Origin: Micromonospora sp. KC213
Lineage (GTDB): Bacteria > Actinomycetota > Actinomycetes > Mycobacteriales > Micromonosporaceae
Assembly: GCF_004348325.1 (NCBI RefSeq)
Contig: NZ_SMKF01000047.1
Coordinates: 1 to 35,067 of the forward strand
Reading direction: 5' to 3'
DNA length: 35,067 nucleotides
In this document: positions 15,616-24,218 of the stretch, one piece after another
How positions within the stretch are numbered: position 1 is the first letter of the stretch
Layout: each line of letters starts with the position of its first letter
Made by a program: the position numbers and the translations under genes
Notes under the pieces: model-generated
Database searches by the model: none
What the model saw: only the letters and a program-made list of their open reading frames with translations
What the model was told of the DNA's origin: nothing

Positions 15616-16722
15616 TCAGCCTCGGGGTGCGCCGAACGCCACGAGGACGTGCCAGAGCTGCTTGAGATGCTGCAGCGTCTCGGCCGTCGACCCCCGGTCG
15701 GTCCAGCGGCCGGGGTCGCGGACCACCGAAGCGGCGGCCCGACCGATCAGCGCCGCGTCGATCGGCTCGCCGGGCCCGGCGAACTCGGCGTGCACCCGGA
15801 CCGCCAGAGGTGGGATGGCCGGCCCGCGGAAGTCAGGATCGACCGCGTCGACCGGCAGCACGAAGCCGCCGTGAAAGAGCAGTGCGACACCGCTCCGCCG
15901 AGCGAGCCTGGCAAGCACCTGCCCGGTGCCGGTTCCCGCGAACGAGGGGTCGACCACGATGGCCTCGACATCGCGGGCCAGGTCGACACCCCCGTGGATC
16001 TGCGCCTCCACGTAGTCGTCGAGCGCGCGGCCGGCTGCGCCTGGCCGCCACACCGCCTGTTCCCGGCGGTCCAGCAGGGTGGCGACCAACCGGGCGGTGT
16101 CCATCCCCGCGACGCCGAGGCTGACCCCACTTCCGGCGGTGACCGTCAGCAGGGCGGCCAGGATCGGCTCGGGCACGTCCACCGTGCCGAGGTCGGTGGG
16201 GCCACGGTGACTGTCGCCGAAGCAGAGCGTGGTACGGGCCAGCACTGCCGGACGCAGCCGCAGGTAGCAGGAGCCGAACCGGGCACAGGCGCCATCCGGA
16301 TGGTCGAGCAGGTTGAGGCCGCCGTATACCGGCCGGTCGGCGAAGGTCACCCCTGGCCGCTGGTACGCGCCGCCGAAGAGCATCTCCTCCCACCGGTCCC
16401 GGTCCCCTCCGGGATACGCGGTCAGCCCGCCGTTGGAGATGCCGGTGACGAACTGGCTGCGGTACACCCCCTCAGCGGCGAGAGCCTGCGCCACCGTACG
16501 CCCGTCGGCCAGCAGCCGGTCGGGATGGAAGTTGACGGTCAGCCGCCCCTGCTCGGCGACGGCGGAGATCAGGTGTTCCGGTTCGTACCCGGCGCCGGAG
16601 CCGGCCAGGTGCCGGGCGATCACCGCGAGGGCCGCCGGACGGTTTCGTCGCGCCACGGCACGCACGTGCCGCACCGCGGCGGCCTGGGCGGGGGTGAGTA
16701 CGCAATCGGCGTCCGGCGGCAC
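15616..16722 (-). CDS. DUF3626-type protein of unknown function
   Basis: A soluble protein of about 368 residues that I recognise as resembling DUF3626. Conserved-looking blocks are LTVNFHPDRL, GVYRSQFVTGISNGGLTA, GGDRDRWEEMLFGGAYQ, CFGDSHRGPTDLGTV and VEAQIHGGVDLARDVEAIV. No signal peptide or membrane segment is seen. The conserved Arg, Ser, Asp and His suggest an enzyme, but I know no reaction. The GTG at 16722 lacks a good ribosome site, so the start is uncertain. It follows the CapA-like gene by 73 bases on the same strand and may end the monooxygenase operon. Confidence 0.75.
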   Translation of the reverse strand: MPPDADCVLTPAQAAAVRHVRAVARRNRPAALAVIARHLAGSGAGYEPEHLISAVAEQGRLTVNFHPDRLLADGRTVAQALAAEGVYRSQFVTGISNGGLTAYPGGDRDRWEEMLFGGAYQRPGVTFADRPVYGGLNLLDHPDGACARFGSCYLRLRPAVLARTTLCFGDSHRGPTDLGTVDVPEPILAALLTVTAGSGVSLGVAGMDTARLVATLLDRREQAVWRPGAAGRALDDYVEAQIHGGVDLARDVEAIVVDPSFAGTGTGQVLARLARRSGVALLFHGGFVLPVDAVDPDFRGPAIPPLAVRVHAEFAGPGEPIDAALIGRAAASVVRDPGRWTDRGSTAETLQHLKQLWHVLVAFGAPRG

Positions 16723-16795
16723 GTCGAACAGCTTGGATCATGAATTCCGGGGTTGTCCAGGGCATTGCGACGCGGCCGGGCCCGGCCACGGGACG

Positions 16796-17905
16796 TCAGG
16801 CCCGACGCAGGATGATCAGACCGTCGGCATCCAGGTCGAAGCCGGTCCGCGACGGTCGGCCGAGACGGTCGAGCAGGGCCGCCAGCCAGCGAGCCTCGGC
16901 GGGTGCCGCCGGCTGTAGGCGCATCCGACGGATCCGGACCGGGACCAGCCGCAGCCGGACCAGCCCGGTCCGGTCGAAGGTGGGCAGATGCAGCAGCCGC
17001 AGCCACGGCCGGTACGACTCCTGCCCACCGATCCCCTCGTAGTCGTCCACCAGGTCACCGGCGCCGTAGAGGATCAGCCCGTCCCGGTACGCCTCGATCG
17101 GGCGCGGGTGGTGCGACGAGTGCCCGTGCACCAGGCGCACCCCGGCCTGCACCAGCCGGTGCGCGAACCGCACCTGTGCCGCCGGCACGTCGTACCCCCA
17201 GTTGGATCCCCAGTGCACGGAGACCACCACCAGGTCGCCCGGCTGGGTCTGGCGGTCGATGCGTGCGGCGAGCGCGTCGGCACACTCCTCGCTCGCCTCC
17301 GGCAGGTACGCCACGCCGGCCCGTCGCCGGGTGGCCGCCCAGTGCGGCAGCACCCCAGCCGACGGCATCCCGACCGACCAGAGCACCAGCCGACGACCGC
17401 CACCCAGGTCGACGCGGGCCGGGCGCCACGCCTCGGCCTCGTCGCGGCCCGCACCCACCGGCGTGATCCCTGCTCGGCGCAGCCTGTCGACGGTGTCGGC
17501 CAACCCGTCCGGCCCGAAGTCGAGGACGTGGTTGTTGGCCAGGACGCAGACGTCGATGCGGGCAGCGGTCAGGCACGTCAGGTTGTCCGGATGCATCCGG
17601 TAGTGGATGGCCTTGCCGGGGGCGAAATCGCCCCGGCCGGTCACCGCGGTCTCCAGGTTGACGATCCGCACGTCCGGCCGCTGCTCGTCGAGCAGACGCA
17701 GCGCGTCTCCCCACGGCCACCCCGGTGGCACCGGGCGCGGGACCGGTCCCGACACCGACTCGGCCAGCTCCACGTACCGGCGCGCGTCGGTGACCACCTG
17801 CTCGCGCAGCTGCGGCGAACCCGGCCGGGGCAGGATCTGGTCCACGCCCCGACCGGTCATCACGTCACCGCTGAGAAAAAGGGTCACCTCGTCACCCGGC
17901 ACCAC
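16796..17905 (-). CDS. CapA-family (poly-gamma-glutamate capsule biosynthesis-like) phosphoesterase-fold protein
   Basis: A 369-residue protein of the CapA/PgsA family, related in fold to calcineurin-like metallophosphatases. Motifs in order: LFLSGDVMTGRGVD near residue 10, IVNLETAVT near 80, CVLANNHVLDFG near 120, VVVSVHWGSNWG near 225, and VHGHSSHHPRPIE near 260. Homologues take part in poly-gamma-glutamate export or attachment, but many actinobacterial members have no link to a capsule and no pgsBC partner is seen here. There is no N-terminal signal or membrane anchor, unlike PgsA. The start is one of two adjacent GTG codons. It is 35 bases after the hydrolase gene, probably in the same operon. 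Confidence 0.85.
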   Translation of the reverse strand: MVPGDEVTLFLSGDVMTGRGVDQILPRPGSPQLREQVVTDARRYVELAESVSGPVPRPVPPGWPWGDALRLLDEQRPDVRIVNLETAVTGRGDFAPGKAIHYRMHPDNLTCLTAARIDVCVLANNHVLDFGPDGLADTVDRLRRAGITPVGAGRDEAEAWRPARVDLGGGRRLVLWSVGMPSAGVLPHWAATRRRAGVAYLPEASEECADALAARIDRQTQPGDLVVVSVHWGSNWGYDVPAAQVRFAHRLVQAGVRLVHGHSSHHPRPIEAYRDGLILYGAGDLVDDYEGIGGQESYRPWLRLLHLPTFDRTGLVRLRLVPVRIRRMRLQPAAPAEARWLAALLDRLGRPSRTGFDLDADGLIILRRA

Positions 17906-17940
17906 CCCCGCATTCCCGGCGGGAGCCGCTTCGCACCTCG

Positions 17941-18828
17941 TCAGTCCGCCCCGACCGCCGCCGTCCGACCGCCGCCGGCCGGCTCACCGGCCCAGAAGTC
18001 GACCAGCAGCCGGTGGAACTCCTCGGCCCGCTCGACCTGCGGCAGGTGCCCGCAGTCGGTGAACAGGTGGGTGCGGGCCCGCGGCAGGCGGGCCCGCGCC
18101 GCCTCGAGGTGCCTCGCCGGGAGGATCAGGTCCCGGTCGCCCCAGACGATCAGGGTGGGGATGTCGAGGGCGGCCACCTGGGTCAGCAGCTCCTCGCGCC
18201 ACTGCGGCCGGACACCCCGGAAGGTGCCGAGATGCCGGCAGGTCTGCAGAATGACCCGTGCCGTGTACGGCTGGCCGGCCACCTCCAGCGCGTGGTCGAT
18301 CCGCTCCTCGGTGGCGAACGCCGGGTCGCAGAAGAGCATCCGTTCCGTCCGGCGGGCCATCCGGCGACTCGGTCGCAGCAGCAGCCGACCCAGTGGGCGC
18401 AGCGTCAGCAGCCGCAGCGCCAGAGCCGCCTCCGGCCCGAAGCCGGCGCTGTTGACCAGCGCGAGGCTGGCCACCCGGGCCGGCTCGGTCGCGGCCAGCC
18501 GCATGGCGACCGCCCCGCCGAGGGAGTTGCCGACCAGGTGGGCGGGCTGCTCCACGCCCACCGCGTCGAGGTACTGCCCGACGAACCTGCCCAACGCCGG
18601 CAGGGTGCACGGCTCGGCCATCGGCAGCGAACCGCCGTACCCGGGCAGGTCCACGCTGTGCACCCGGAACCGGCGGGCCAGCAGCTCGTGCTGCTCGGTG
18701 AAGTCACGCAGGCAACGGCCGAGGCCGTGCAGCAGCAGCACCGGCGGGCCGTCGCCGTCGACGCGGTGCCGGACCCGCCGACCGGCGACGGTCACGTGCC
18801 GGGGACGCGGGCGGGCCCCCGCGGTCAC
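17941..18828 (-). CDS. Alpha/beta-fold hydrolase
   Basis: A 295-residue alpha/beta hydrolase. The oxyanion loop is LLLHGLGRCLRDF, the nucleophile elbow is VGNSLGGAVA (Ser near residue 100), the acid is in VWGDRDLILP, and the catalytic His is in FTDCGHLPQVERAE. A basic cap region (RPSRRMARRTERM) follows the core. The GTG start overlaps the stop of the upstream SDR by 4 bp (GTGA), showing coupling. Placed after a Baeyer-Villiger monooxygenase and an SDR, it could hydrolyse the ester formed by the monooxygenase (inference). Confidence 0.88.
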   Translation of the reverse strand: MTAGARPRPRHVTVAGRRVRHRVDGDGPPVLLLHGLGRCLRDFTEQHELLARRFRVHSVDLPGYGGSLPMAEPCTLPALGRFVGQYLDAVGVEQPAHLVGNSLGGAVAMRLAATEPARVASLALVNSAGFGPEAALALRLLTLRPLGRLLLRPSRRMARRTERMLFCDPAFATEERIDHALEVAGQPYTARVILQTCRHLGTFRGVRPQWREELLTQVAALDIPTLIVWGDRDLILPARHLEAARARLPRARTHLFTDCGHLPQVERAEEFHRLLVDFWAGEPAGGGRTAAVGAD

Positions 18829-19718
18829 GCCTGTTCCCGGGTGGGCAGCGGCGGCGGGACGGCCGGACGGGACGCCACCCGGGCCGGACGGTGCGCCGGC
18901 CTCGCCGCCAGCGCGAGCACCCGCCCGTAGCCGACGGGCAGGACCCGGGCCAGCAGGTCGGGCAGCCGCGCCGACCAGCCGATCAGCACCCGGCCGCGAC
19001 GTCGTGCGACAGCGCGCAGGATCACCTCGGCGGCGGTGGCCGGTGCGATGGACAGCAGCTTCTCGAACTGGCGCAAACTTCGCTCGTACTCCTCGCGGAC
19101 GACGCCGCTGCCCACCCGGGCGTTGCGGGCGATGGCGGTGGCGATCCCGCCGGGATGTACCGAGGTCACGCCGATGCCGTCGTCGACCAGCTCGTGCCGC
19201 AGGGCCTCGGTGAAACCGCGTACGGCGAACTTGCTGGCCGCGTAGGCGGCCTGCCCGGCAGGGGCGATCATCCCGAAGACGCTGGAGACGTTGACCAGGT
19301 GCGCGCCGGGCTCGGCCTTCAGCGCCGGCAGCAGCGCGTGGGTCAGGCGTACCACCGCCCGGAGGTTGATGTCGAGCACCCAGTCGAACTCGTCGAGGGT
19401 GACCTCATCGAAGCGCCCTCCGAGGGCGACCCCGGCGTTGTTGACGAGCAGTCGTACCCGGGGGTGGGCGGCGCGGATCGCCTCGGCCACCCGGTCCGTC
19501 GCGGCCGGGTCGGCCAGGTCGACCACGTGGGTGTGGACCTGCCGGTCCGGGTACGCGGTACGGACCGCCGCCGCCACCGCGGCGAGCCGGTCGGTGTCCC
19601 GGTCGAGCAGGACGAGGTGGCTGCCCCGGCGGGCGAGGCCGTGCGCGAGCGCCGCCCCGATCCCGCTGGCGGCGCCGGTGACCACGGCGGTCCCGGCGGC
19701 GAAGACGAATGGTCGCAC
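18825..19718 (-). CDS. SDR-family dehydrogenase in the monooxygenase operon
   Basis: A 297-residue short-chain dehydrogenase. TGAASGIGAALA binds the cofactor near residue 14, DRDTDRL follows beta-2, then NNAGVALGG, NVSSVFGM (catalytic Ser), YAASKFAVRG (catalytic Tyr and Lys) and HPGGIATAIA. The C-terminus carries an extra Arg/Pro-rich tail. The GTG at 19718 has GGGAG seven bases upstream and is preferred to a longer reading frame. It lies 50 bases after the monooxygenase and overlaps the hydrolase, giving the order monooxygenase-SDR-hydrolase. A ketone/alcohol interconversion would fit that pathway. Confidence 0.88.
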   Translation of the reverse strand: MRPFVFAAGTAVVTGAASGIGAALAHGLARRGSHLVLLDRDTDRLAAVAAAVRTAYPDRQVHTHVVDLADPAATDRVAEAIRAAHPRVRLLVNNAGVALGGRFDEVTLDEFDWVLDINLRAVVRLTHALLPALKAEPGAHLVNVSSVFGMIAPAGQAAYAASKFAVRGFTEALRHELVDDGIGVTSVHPGGIATAIARNARVGSGVVREEYERSLRQFEKLLSIAPATAAEVILRAVARRRGRVLIGWSARLPDLLARVLPVGYGRVLALAARPAHRPARVASRPAVPPPLPTREQA

Positions 19719-19768
19719 GTGGTCTCCCTGCTGCGCGGGTGGTACGGGGCGGTGGACGGCCGTCGCGT

Positions 19769-21268
19769 TCAGACGACCGGGTTCGCGGTGGTGCCGGTGC
19801 TCGGCAGCGCGGCGGTCGCTCGGGAGAAGCGGACCCCCTCGTCGACGAGCCGACCGTGCCGCATCAGCAGCACGTCCCGGGGATAGTTCTGGTGCAGCCG
19901 CCACGGGGCGCGGGAGCCCTGCCTGGGCAGGGTCGCCATGCTGCGCAGCACGTACCCGGAGGTCAGGTCGATCAGCGGGGCCCGTCGCCCGTCGGGCGGG
20001 GCCACCGGGGTGACGATCTGGTCGCCGGTGGCGTCCAGATGGCGCAGCAGCCGACAGACGTAGGTGGCGACCAGGTCGGCCTTCAGGGTCCAGGAGGCGT
20101 TGGTGTAGCCGATGGTCAGCGCCAGGTTGGGCACGCCGGAGAGCATCATCCCCTTGTACGCCACGGTGCCGGCCAGGTCGACGTCGACGCCGTCCACCGC
20201 GACGGTCATCCCGCCGAGAGCGAGCAGGTTGAGCCCGGTGGCGGTGACGACGACGTCGGCGGGCAGCTCCTCACCGCGGGCGAGCCGGACCCCGCGTTCG
20301 GTGAAGGTGTCGATGGTGTCGGTGACCACCGACGCCCGCCCGGTTCGCACCGCCTCGAACAGGTCCCCGTCGGGTGCCACGCAGAGCCGCTGGTCCCAGG
20401 GGTCGTAGCGGGGTGAGAAGTGCCGGTCCACGTCGTACCCGGCGGGGAGGCGACCCTTCGCGGCCCGACGCAGCAGGCTGCGCACCAGCTTCGGAGCGCG
20501 CCGGCTGAGCTGGAAGTTGGCCGTGCCGAGCAGGACGTTCTTCCACCGCACCAGACGGTGGGCGGCGGCTGGTGGCAGCCAGCGGCGCAGCGCGTCGGCC
20601 ACCACGTCCCGCGACGGCAGCGCGATGACGTACGTGGGTGAGCGTTGGAGCATGGTGACGTGTGCGGCCCGCCGCGCCATCGCCGGCACCAGGGTCACCG
20701 CGGTGGCACCGCTGCCGATCACCACGACCCGTTTGCCGGTGTGGTCGAACCCGTCCGGCCAGTGTTGGGGGTGGATCACCTCGCCGGCGAACCGGTCGAC
20801 GCCGGGCAGGTCGGGGGTGTAGCCGGCGTCGTAGCGGTAGTAGCCGGTGCAGACGAACAGGAAGGAGCAGGTGAGGACGATGTCCTGGCCGTTGTCGACG
20901 CGGTGCGCGTGCACCGTCCAGCGGGCGGTGGCGCTGTCCCACTCGGCGCGCACGACCCGGTGGTGGAAACGGATGTGCTCCTCGACACCGTACTCGCGGG
21001 CCGTGTCCCGGACGTAGTCACGGATGGAGTCGCCGTCGGCGATCGCCTTCGGGTCGGTCCACGGTTTGAAGGAGTAGCCGAGGGTGAACATGTCCGAGTC
21101 GGAGCGGATCCCGGGGTAGCGGAACAGGTCCCAGGTGCCGCCGATCGCACCGCGGGCCTCCAGCACCGCGTACGTCTTGCCGGGACAGTCGCGGCGCAGG
21201 TGGCAGGCCGCGCCGACGCCGGACAGGCCGGCGCCGACGATGAGCACATCGACGTGGTCGCGGGCCAT
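19769..21268 (-). CDS. Baeyer-Villiger-type flavin monooxygenase (EthA/MymA-like)
   Basis: A 499-residue class B flavoprotein. The FAD motif is VLIVGAGLSGVGAA, followed by GGTWDLFRYPGIRSDSD. The Baeyer-Villiger fingerprint FxGxxxHxxxWP is present exactly as FAGEVIHPQHWP. A second nucleotide motif, VVVIGSGATAVTL, binds NADPH. It would insert oxygen next to a ketone to give an ester, or oxidise sulphur. Length and motifs resemble mycobacterial EthA and MymA. It leads a run with an SDR and a hydrolase, behind a TTGACG-N18-TAGTGT promoter overlapping the end of the MocR gene. The ATG at 21268 has GGGAG upstream. Confidence 0.92.
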   Translation of the reverse strand: MARDHVDVLIVGAGLSGVGAACHLRRDCPGKTYAVLEARGAIGGTWDLFRYPGIRSDSDMFTLGYSFKPWTDPKAIADGDSIRDYVRDTAREYGVEEHIRFHHRVVRAEWDSATARWTVHAHRVDNGQDIVLTCSFLFVCTGYYRYDAGYTPDLPGVDRFAGEVIHPQHWPDGFDHTGKRVVVIGSGATAVTLVPAMARRAAHVTMLQRSPTYVIALPSRDVVADALRRWLPPAAAHRLVRWKNVLLGTANFQLSRRAPKLVRSLLRRAAKGRLPAGYDVDRHFSPRYDPWDQRLCVAPDGDLFEAVRTGRASVVTDTIDTFTERGVRLARGEELPADVVVTATGLNLLALGGMTVAVDGVDVDLAGTVAYKGMMLSGVPNLALTIGYTNASWTLKADLVATYVCRLLRHLDATGDQIVTPVAPPDGRRAPLIDLTSGYVLRSMATLPRQGSRAPWRLHQNYPRDVLLMRHGRLVDEGVRFSRATAALPSTGTTANPVV

Positions 21269-21295
21269 GGCGTCTCCCGGGGCAGGCAGTGGACG

Positions 21296-21325
21296 ACACT
21301 ATCCACCGTCGTCGACGGCCGTCAA
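21296..21325 (-). promoter_or_regulatory. Sigma70-like promoter with overlapping palindrome, monooxygenase operon
   Basis: Minus strand TTGACG (21325-21320), 18-base spacer, TAGTGT (21301-21296), about 28 bases before the monooxygenase ATG. The -35 lies in a near-perfect palindrome TTGACGGCCGTCGA (six of seven pairs), a possible repressor operator. The -35 overlaps the stop codon of the MocR gene. Confidence 0.6.
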
Positions 21326-22821
21326 CGGTGCCCGCCGGCTGTCGACAGGGAACGCAGGGCCGTACCGACGGTGCCGATTCCCTCCTCGATCTCCCCGCCG
21401 GTGACGGCGGCGTAACCGAGCACCAGTCCGGCCGGGTACGGGCGTTGGGCGTGCCAGGACAGCGGCTGGGTCTTCACCCCCCGGCGCAACGCCTCCGTGG
21501 CGAGCGTGACGTCGCAACCGACCCCCGCGAAGGTCACCGTCAGATGCAGCCCGGCCGCCGCGCCGTGCACGGTGGCCCCCGGCAGGTGCCGGCCGATCGC
21601 CCGGATCATCGCATCCCGGCGGCGCACGTGTCGGCGACGCAGCAGACGCAGGTGCCGGTCCAGATCGCCGGAGGTCATCAGCTCGGCCAGTACCAGCTGT
21701 GGCAGGACGGCGTTGCCCAGGTCGGCCATCCGCTTCGCGGCCACCAGCGCATCTCGGTACCGCGGCGGCGCGAGCACCCAGCCCACCCGCATGGCCGGGG
21801 CGAGCAGTTTGGAGACGCTGCCGGTGTAGCAGATCCGCCCCGGCAGGCTGGCGCGCAGGGCGGGCACGGGCGGCCGGTCGTAGCGGTGCTCGGCGTCGTA
21901 GTCGTCCTCCACGACCAGACCGCCGTCGCGGGCCCAGTCGAGCAGCTGCCGTCGCCGGTCACCGTGCAGCACCACCCCGGTGGGGAACTGGTGCGCCGGG
22001 GTGAGCATCACCGCCGGATGCCCGGCGGCGACCAGTTCGTCGACCCGCAGCCCGTGCTCGTCGACGGTCACCGGCGGGGTGTCCAGCCGCCAGTTGAGCA
22101 GATGCTGGCGGACGCCGAGCGAACCCGGATCCTCGACCGCGACGGTGTGCACACCATCGGCGCACAGGACCTGGGCGAGCAGGCCGAGCGCCTGGGACAC
22201 ACCGGTGACGACCAGCACCTCGTCCGGGTCGGCACGGATGCCACGGTTGCGGGCAAGCCACCGGGAGACCGCGGCCCGCAGTGCGGGAGCGCCCCGCGCG
22301 TCGCCGTAGCCGAGGGCGGCGGCGTCGAGGTGCCGCAGCACCGTGCGTTCGGCCCGCAGCCACGCCGCACGCGGAAAGGCCGCCAGGTCGGGTACGCCCG
22401 GCGACAGGTCGATCCGGGCCGGGGCGGCGCGGAGCGTGTCGAAGATATCGGTGCCGGGTTCGAACCCGAAGACCGCTTCCGGCGCGGGCGGGTCGGGTAC
22501 GGCCGGGGTCGGCGAAACAACGGCCGGGACGGCGACGACGACGGTGCCGGCACGGCCCCGTCCGACGACCTGCCCCTCCTCGGCCAGCCGCTGGTACGCC
22601 TCGGTGACCACGCCCCGGGAGACCCCGAGTTCGTCGGCGAGCACCCGGCTGGCCGGCAGCCGACAGCCGAGCGGGATGCGCCCGTCGGCGATCGCGACGC
22701 GCAGCCGGTCCGCCAGCCAGCCGGCCCTGCCGCCCGGTGGAGCGGTACCGACGTCGAGCTGGAGGAAATCCGAACCGGCCGTTATGGACCCCTCTATCGG
22801 GTGCTTTTTGGCTCTGGGCAC
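21322..22821 (-). CDS. MocR-type regulator (GntR winged helix fused to aminotransferase domain)
   Basis: A 499-residue fusion. The N-terminal GntR winged helix (about residues 30-90) includes LADRLRVAIADGRIPLG, LPASRVLADELGVSR and VVTEAYQRLAEEG. The C-terminal fold-type I aminotransferase domain has YGDARGAPALRAAVSRWL, VVEDDYDAEHRYDR (Asp facing the PLP ring) and YTGSVSKLLAPAMRVGW, with the Lys expected to hold PLP. MocR proteins sense PLP or amino-acid-like ligands. GTG at 22821 lies only 35 bases from the divergent LysE exporter start, so it probably controls that exporter and itself. The monooxygenase downstream has its own promoter. Confidence 0.9.
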   Translation of the reverse strand: MPRAKKHPIEGSITAGSDFLQLDVGTAPPGGRAGWLADRLRVAIADGRIPLGCRLPASRVLADELGVSRGVVTEAYQRLAEEGQVVGRGRAGTVVVAVPAVVSPTPAVPDPPAPEAVFGFEPGTDIFDTLRAAPARIDLSPGVPDLAAFPRAAWLRAERTVLRHLDAAALGYGDARGAPALRAAVSRWLARNRGIRADPDEVLVVTGVSQALGLLAQVLCADGVHTVAVEDPGSLGVRQHLLNWRLDTPPVTVDEHGLRVDELVAAGHPAVMLTPAHQFPTGVVLHGDRRRQLLDWARDGGLVVEDDYDAEHRYDRPPVPALRASLPGRICYTGSVSKLLAPAMRVGWVLAPPRYRDALVAAKRMADLGNAVLPQLVLAELMTSGDLDRHLRLLRRRHVRRRDAMIRAIGRHLPGATVHGAAAGLHLTVTFAGVGCDVTLATEALRRGVKTQPLSWHAQRPYPAGLVLGYAAVTGGEIEEGIGTVGTALRSLSTAGGHR

Positions 22822-22856
22822 CGGACCATTGTGGCAGCAGGGTGGAGGGCGTGAGC

Positions 22857-23462
22857 ATGTCGTTCCTGCTGGCCACACTGGTGGTGGCCGCTACCCCCGG
22901 CACCGGGGTCGTCTACACCCTCTCCGCCGCGCTGTCGCGAGGGCGGCGGGCCGGGCTGATCGCCGCCGTCGGCTGCACGCTGGCGCTGGTGCCGCACCTG
23001 GTGGCCGTGGGCACCGGTCTGGCCGCGCTGATGCACACCAGCCCCACCGCGTTCGACGTGGTGCGGTACCTGGGCGTCGGCTACCTGCTGTACCTGGCCT
23101 GGGTCACCGCGCGGGACCGCTCCGGGTTCGCCACCGCCGCCGATCCGGTCGCCCGCCCGGCCCGCCAGGTGATCATCTCGGCGGTGCTCGTCAACCTGCT
23201 CAACCCGAAGCCGATGCTGTTCCTGCTGGCGTTCCTGCCGCAGTTCGTTCCCACCGACGCGCCGGACAGCACCGGGCAGATGCTGCTGCACGGTGCGGTG
23301 TTCATGCTCGTCACGCTCGTGGTGTTCGCCGCGTACGGCATCCTCGCCGGCGTGATGCGGGAACGGGTGCTGGCCCGCGCCCGGCTGACCAAGCGGATAC
23401 GCCACGCCTTCGCCGGGTCGTTCGTCGTGCTCGGGCTGTCCCTGCTGTTCTCCGGAAGATAG
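22857..23462 (+). CDS. LysE/RhtB-family amino acid exporter
   Basis: A 201-residue membrane protein with about six hydrophobic segments. Family features are LVVAATPGTGVVYTLS near the N-terminus, ALSRGRRAGLIAAVG, YLGVGYLLYLAW and VNLLNPKPMLFLLAFLPQF. The family exports amino acids or derivatives. The ATG at 22857 has GGAGG eight bases upstream; a GTG at 22851 is too close to it. It is divergent from the MocR gene and followed after 8 bases by the B3/4-domain gene, so the exporter and putative editing protein are co-transcribed. Confidence 0.92.
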   Translation: MSFLLATLVVAATPGTGVVYTLSAALSRGRRAGLIAAVGCTLALVPHLVAVGTGLAALMHTSPTAFDVVRYLGVGYLLYLAWVTARDRSGFATAADPVARPARQVIISAVLVNLLNPKPMLFLLAFLPQFVPTDAPDSTGQMLLHGAVFMLVTLVVFAAYGILAGVMRERVLARARLTKRIRHAFAGSFVVLGLSLLFSGR

Positions 23463-23470
23463 GACCACCG

Positions 23471-24169
23471 ATGCGTTTCCAGCATTCCGCAGCCGTCCGG
23501 TCGGCGCACCCCACCCTGGTGGCCGCCGCGCTGAGCGCCGACGGGCTGGCTCCGGACGCCGATGTGGCGGAGCCGGTGGCGCACCTCGTCGCCACGGCCC
23601 GCCACCGGCTGGCGGCCGGCCCCGAGAGCGGACTTCGCGAGATCCGGGCCTGGCGGCGGGCGTTCGCCGCGACCGGGCTGCCACCGACCCGGTACCGGTG
23701 CGCGGCCGAGTCGCTGCTTCGCCGGCTGCGCCGCGACGGGGATCTGCCCCGACTGCACCCTCTCGTCGACCTCTGCAACGCCGTCTCGGTCGCGTACGCG
23801 ATCCCCGTCGCGGTGCTCGACCGGGAGCGGATCGACGGTGACCTGGAGGTGCGGTCCGCCACCGGCGCCGAGGAGTACGTGACGCTGGCCGGCGGCGTGG
23901 AGTACCCGGAGCCCGGGGAGCTGATCTTCGCCGACGGTTCCGGCCGGGCCCACTCGCGGCGCTGGACACACCGGCAGAGCGGGTGGTCGGCGGTACGTCA
24001 CGACACCCGGCGCGTGCTGGTGGTGGTGGAGGCGCTGCACGAGGGGGCCGGCGACGACGTACCGGCCCTGCTGGACACCCTGATCGGCGAGTTGGCCGAG
24101 CGGTGGAAGGTCGACGCGCGGGGCGCCGTGTTGACCGCCGACGCGCCAACCTTCGACGTACCGTCCTGA
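23471..24169 (+). CDS. B3/4-domain protein (phenylalanyl-tRNA synthetase beta editing-like)
   Basis: A 232-residue soluble protein of the B3/4 type, the editing module of PheRS beta found free-standing in many bacteria. Recognisable parts are IRAWRRAFAATGLPPTRYR, the central LVDLCNAVSVAYAIPVAVLD, and the C-terminal SGWSAVRHDTRRVLVVVEAL. Free-standing members are thought to remove wrong amino acids from tRNAs, by analogy with PheRS editing. The ATG at 23471 follows AGGA. It lies 8 bases after the LysE exporter and 50 bases before archease. The pairing with an exporter suggests disposal of a toxic or non-cognate amino acid (inference). Confidence 0.85.
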   Translation: MRFQHSAAVRSAHPTLVAAALSADGLAPDADVAEPVAHLVATARHRLAAGPESGLREIRAWRRAFAATGLPPTRYRCAAESLLRRLRRDGDLPRLHPLVDLCNAVSVAYAIPVAVLDRERIDGDLEVRSATGAEEYVTLAGGVEYPEPGELIFADGSGRAHSRRWTHRQSGWSAVRHDTRRVLVVVEALHEGAGDDVPALLDTLIGELAERWKVDARGAVLTADAPTFDVPS

Positions 24170-24218
24170 GCCGGCGGTTCGACATCGAGATGCCGGGCCG
24201 GGGCGGCATGATCGGGGC

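Noticed and set aside
16774..16787. GGCCGGGCCCGGCC palindrome after the CapA-like gene as a terminator
   Set aside because: A short GC palindrome without loop or U-tract; such sequences are expected by chance at this GC content.
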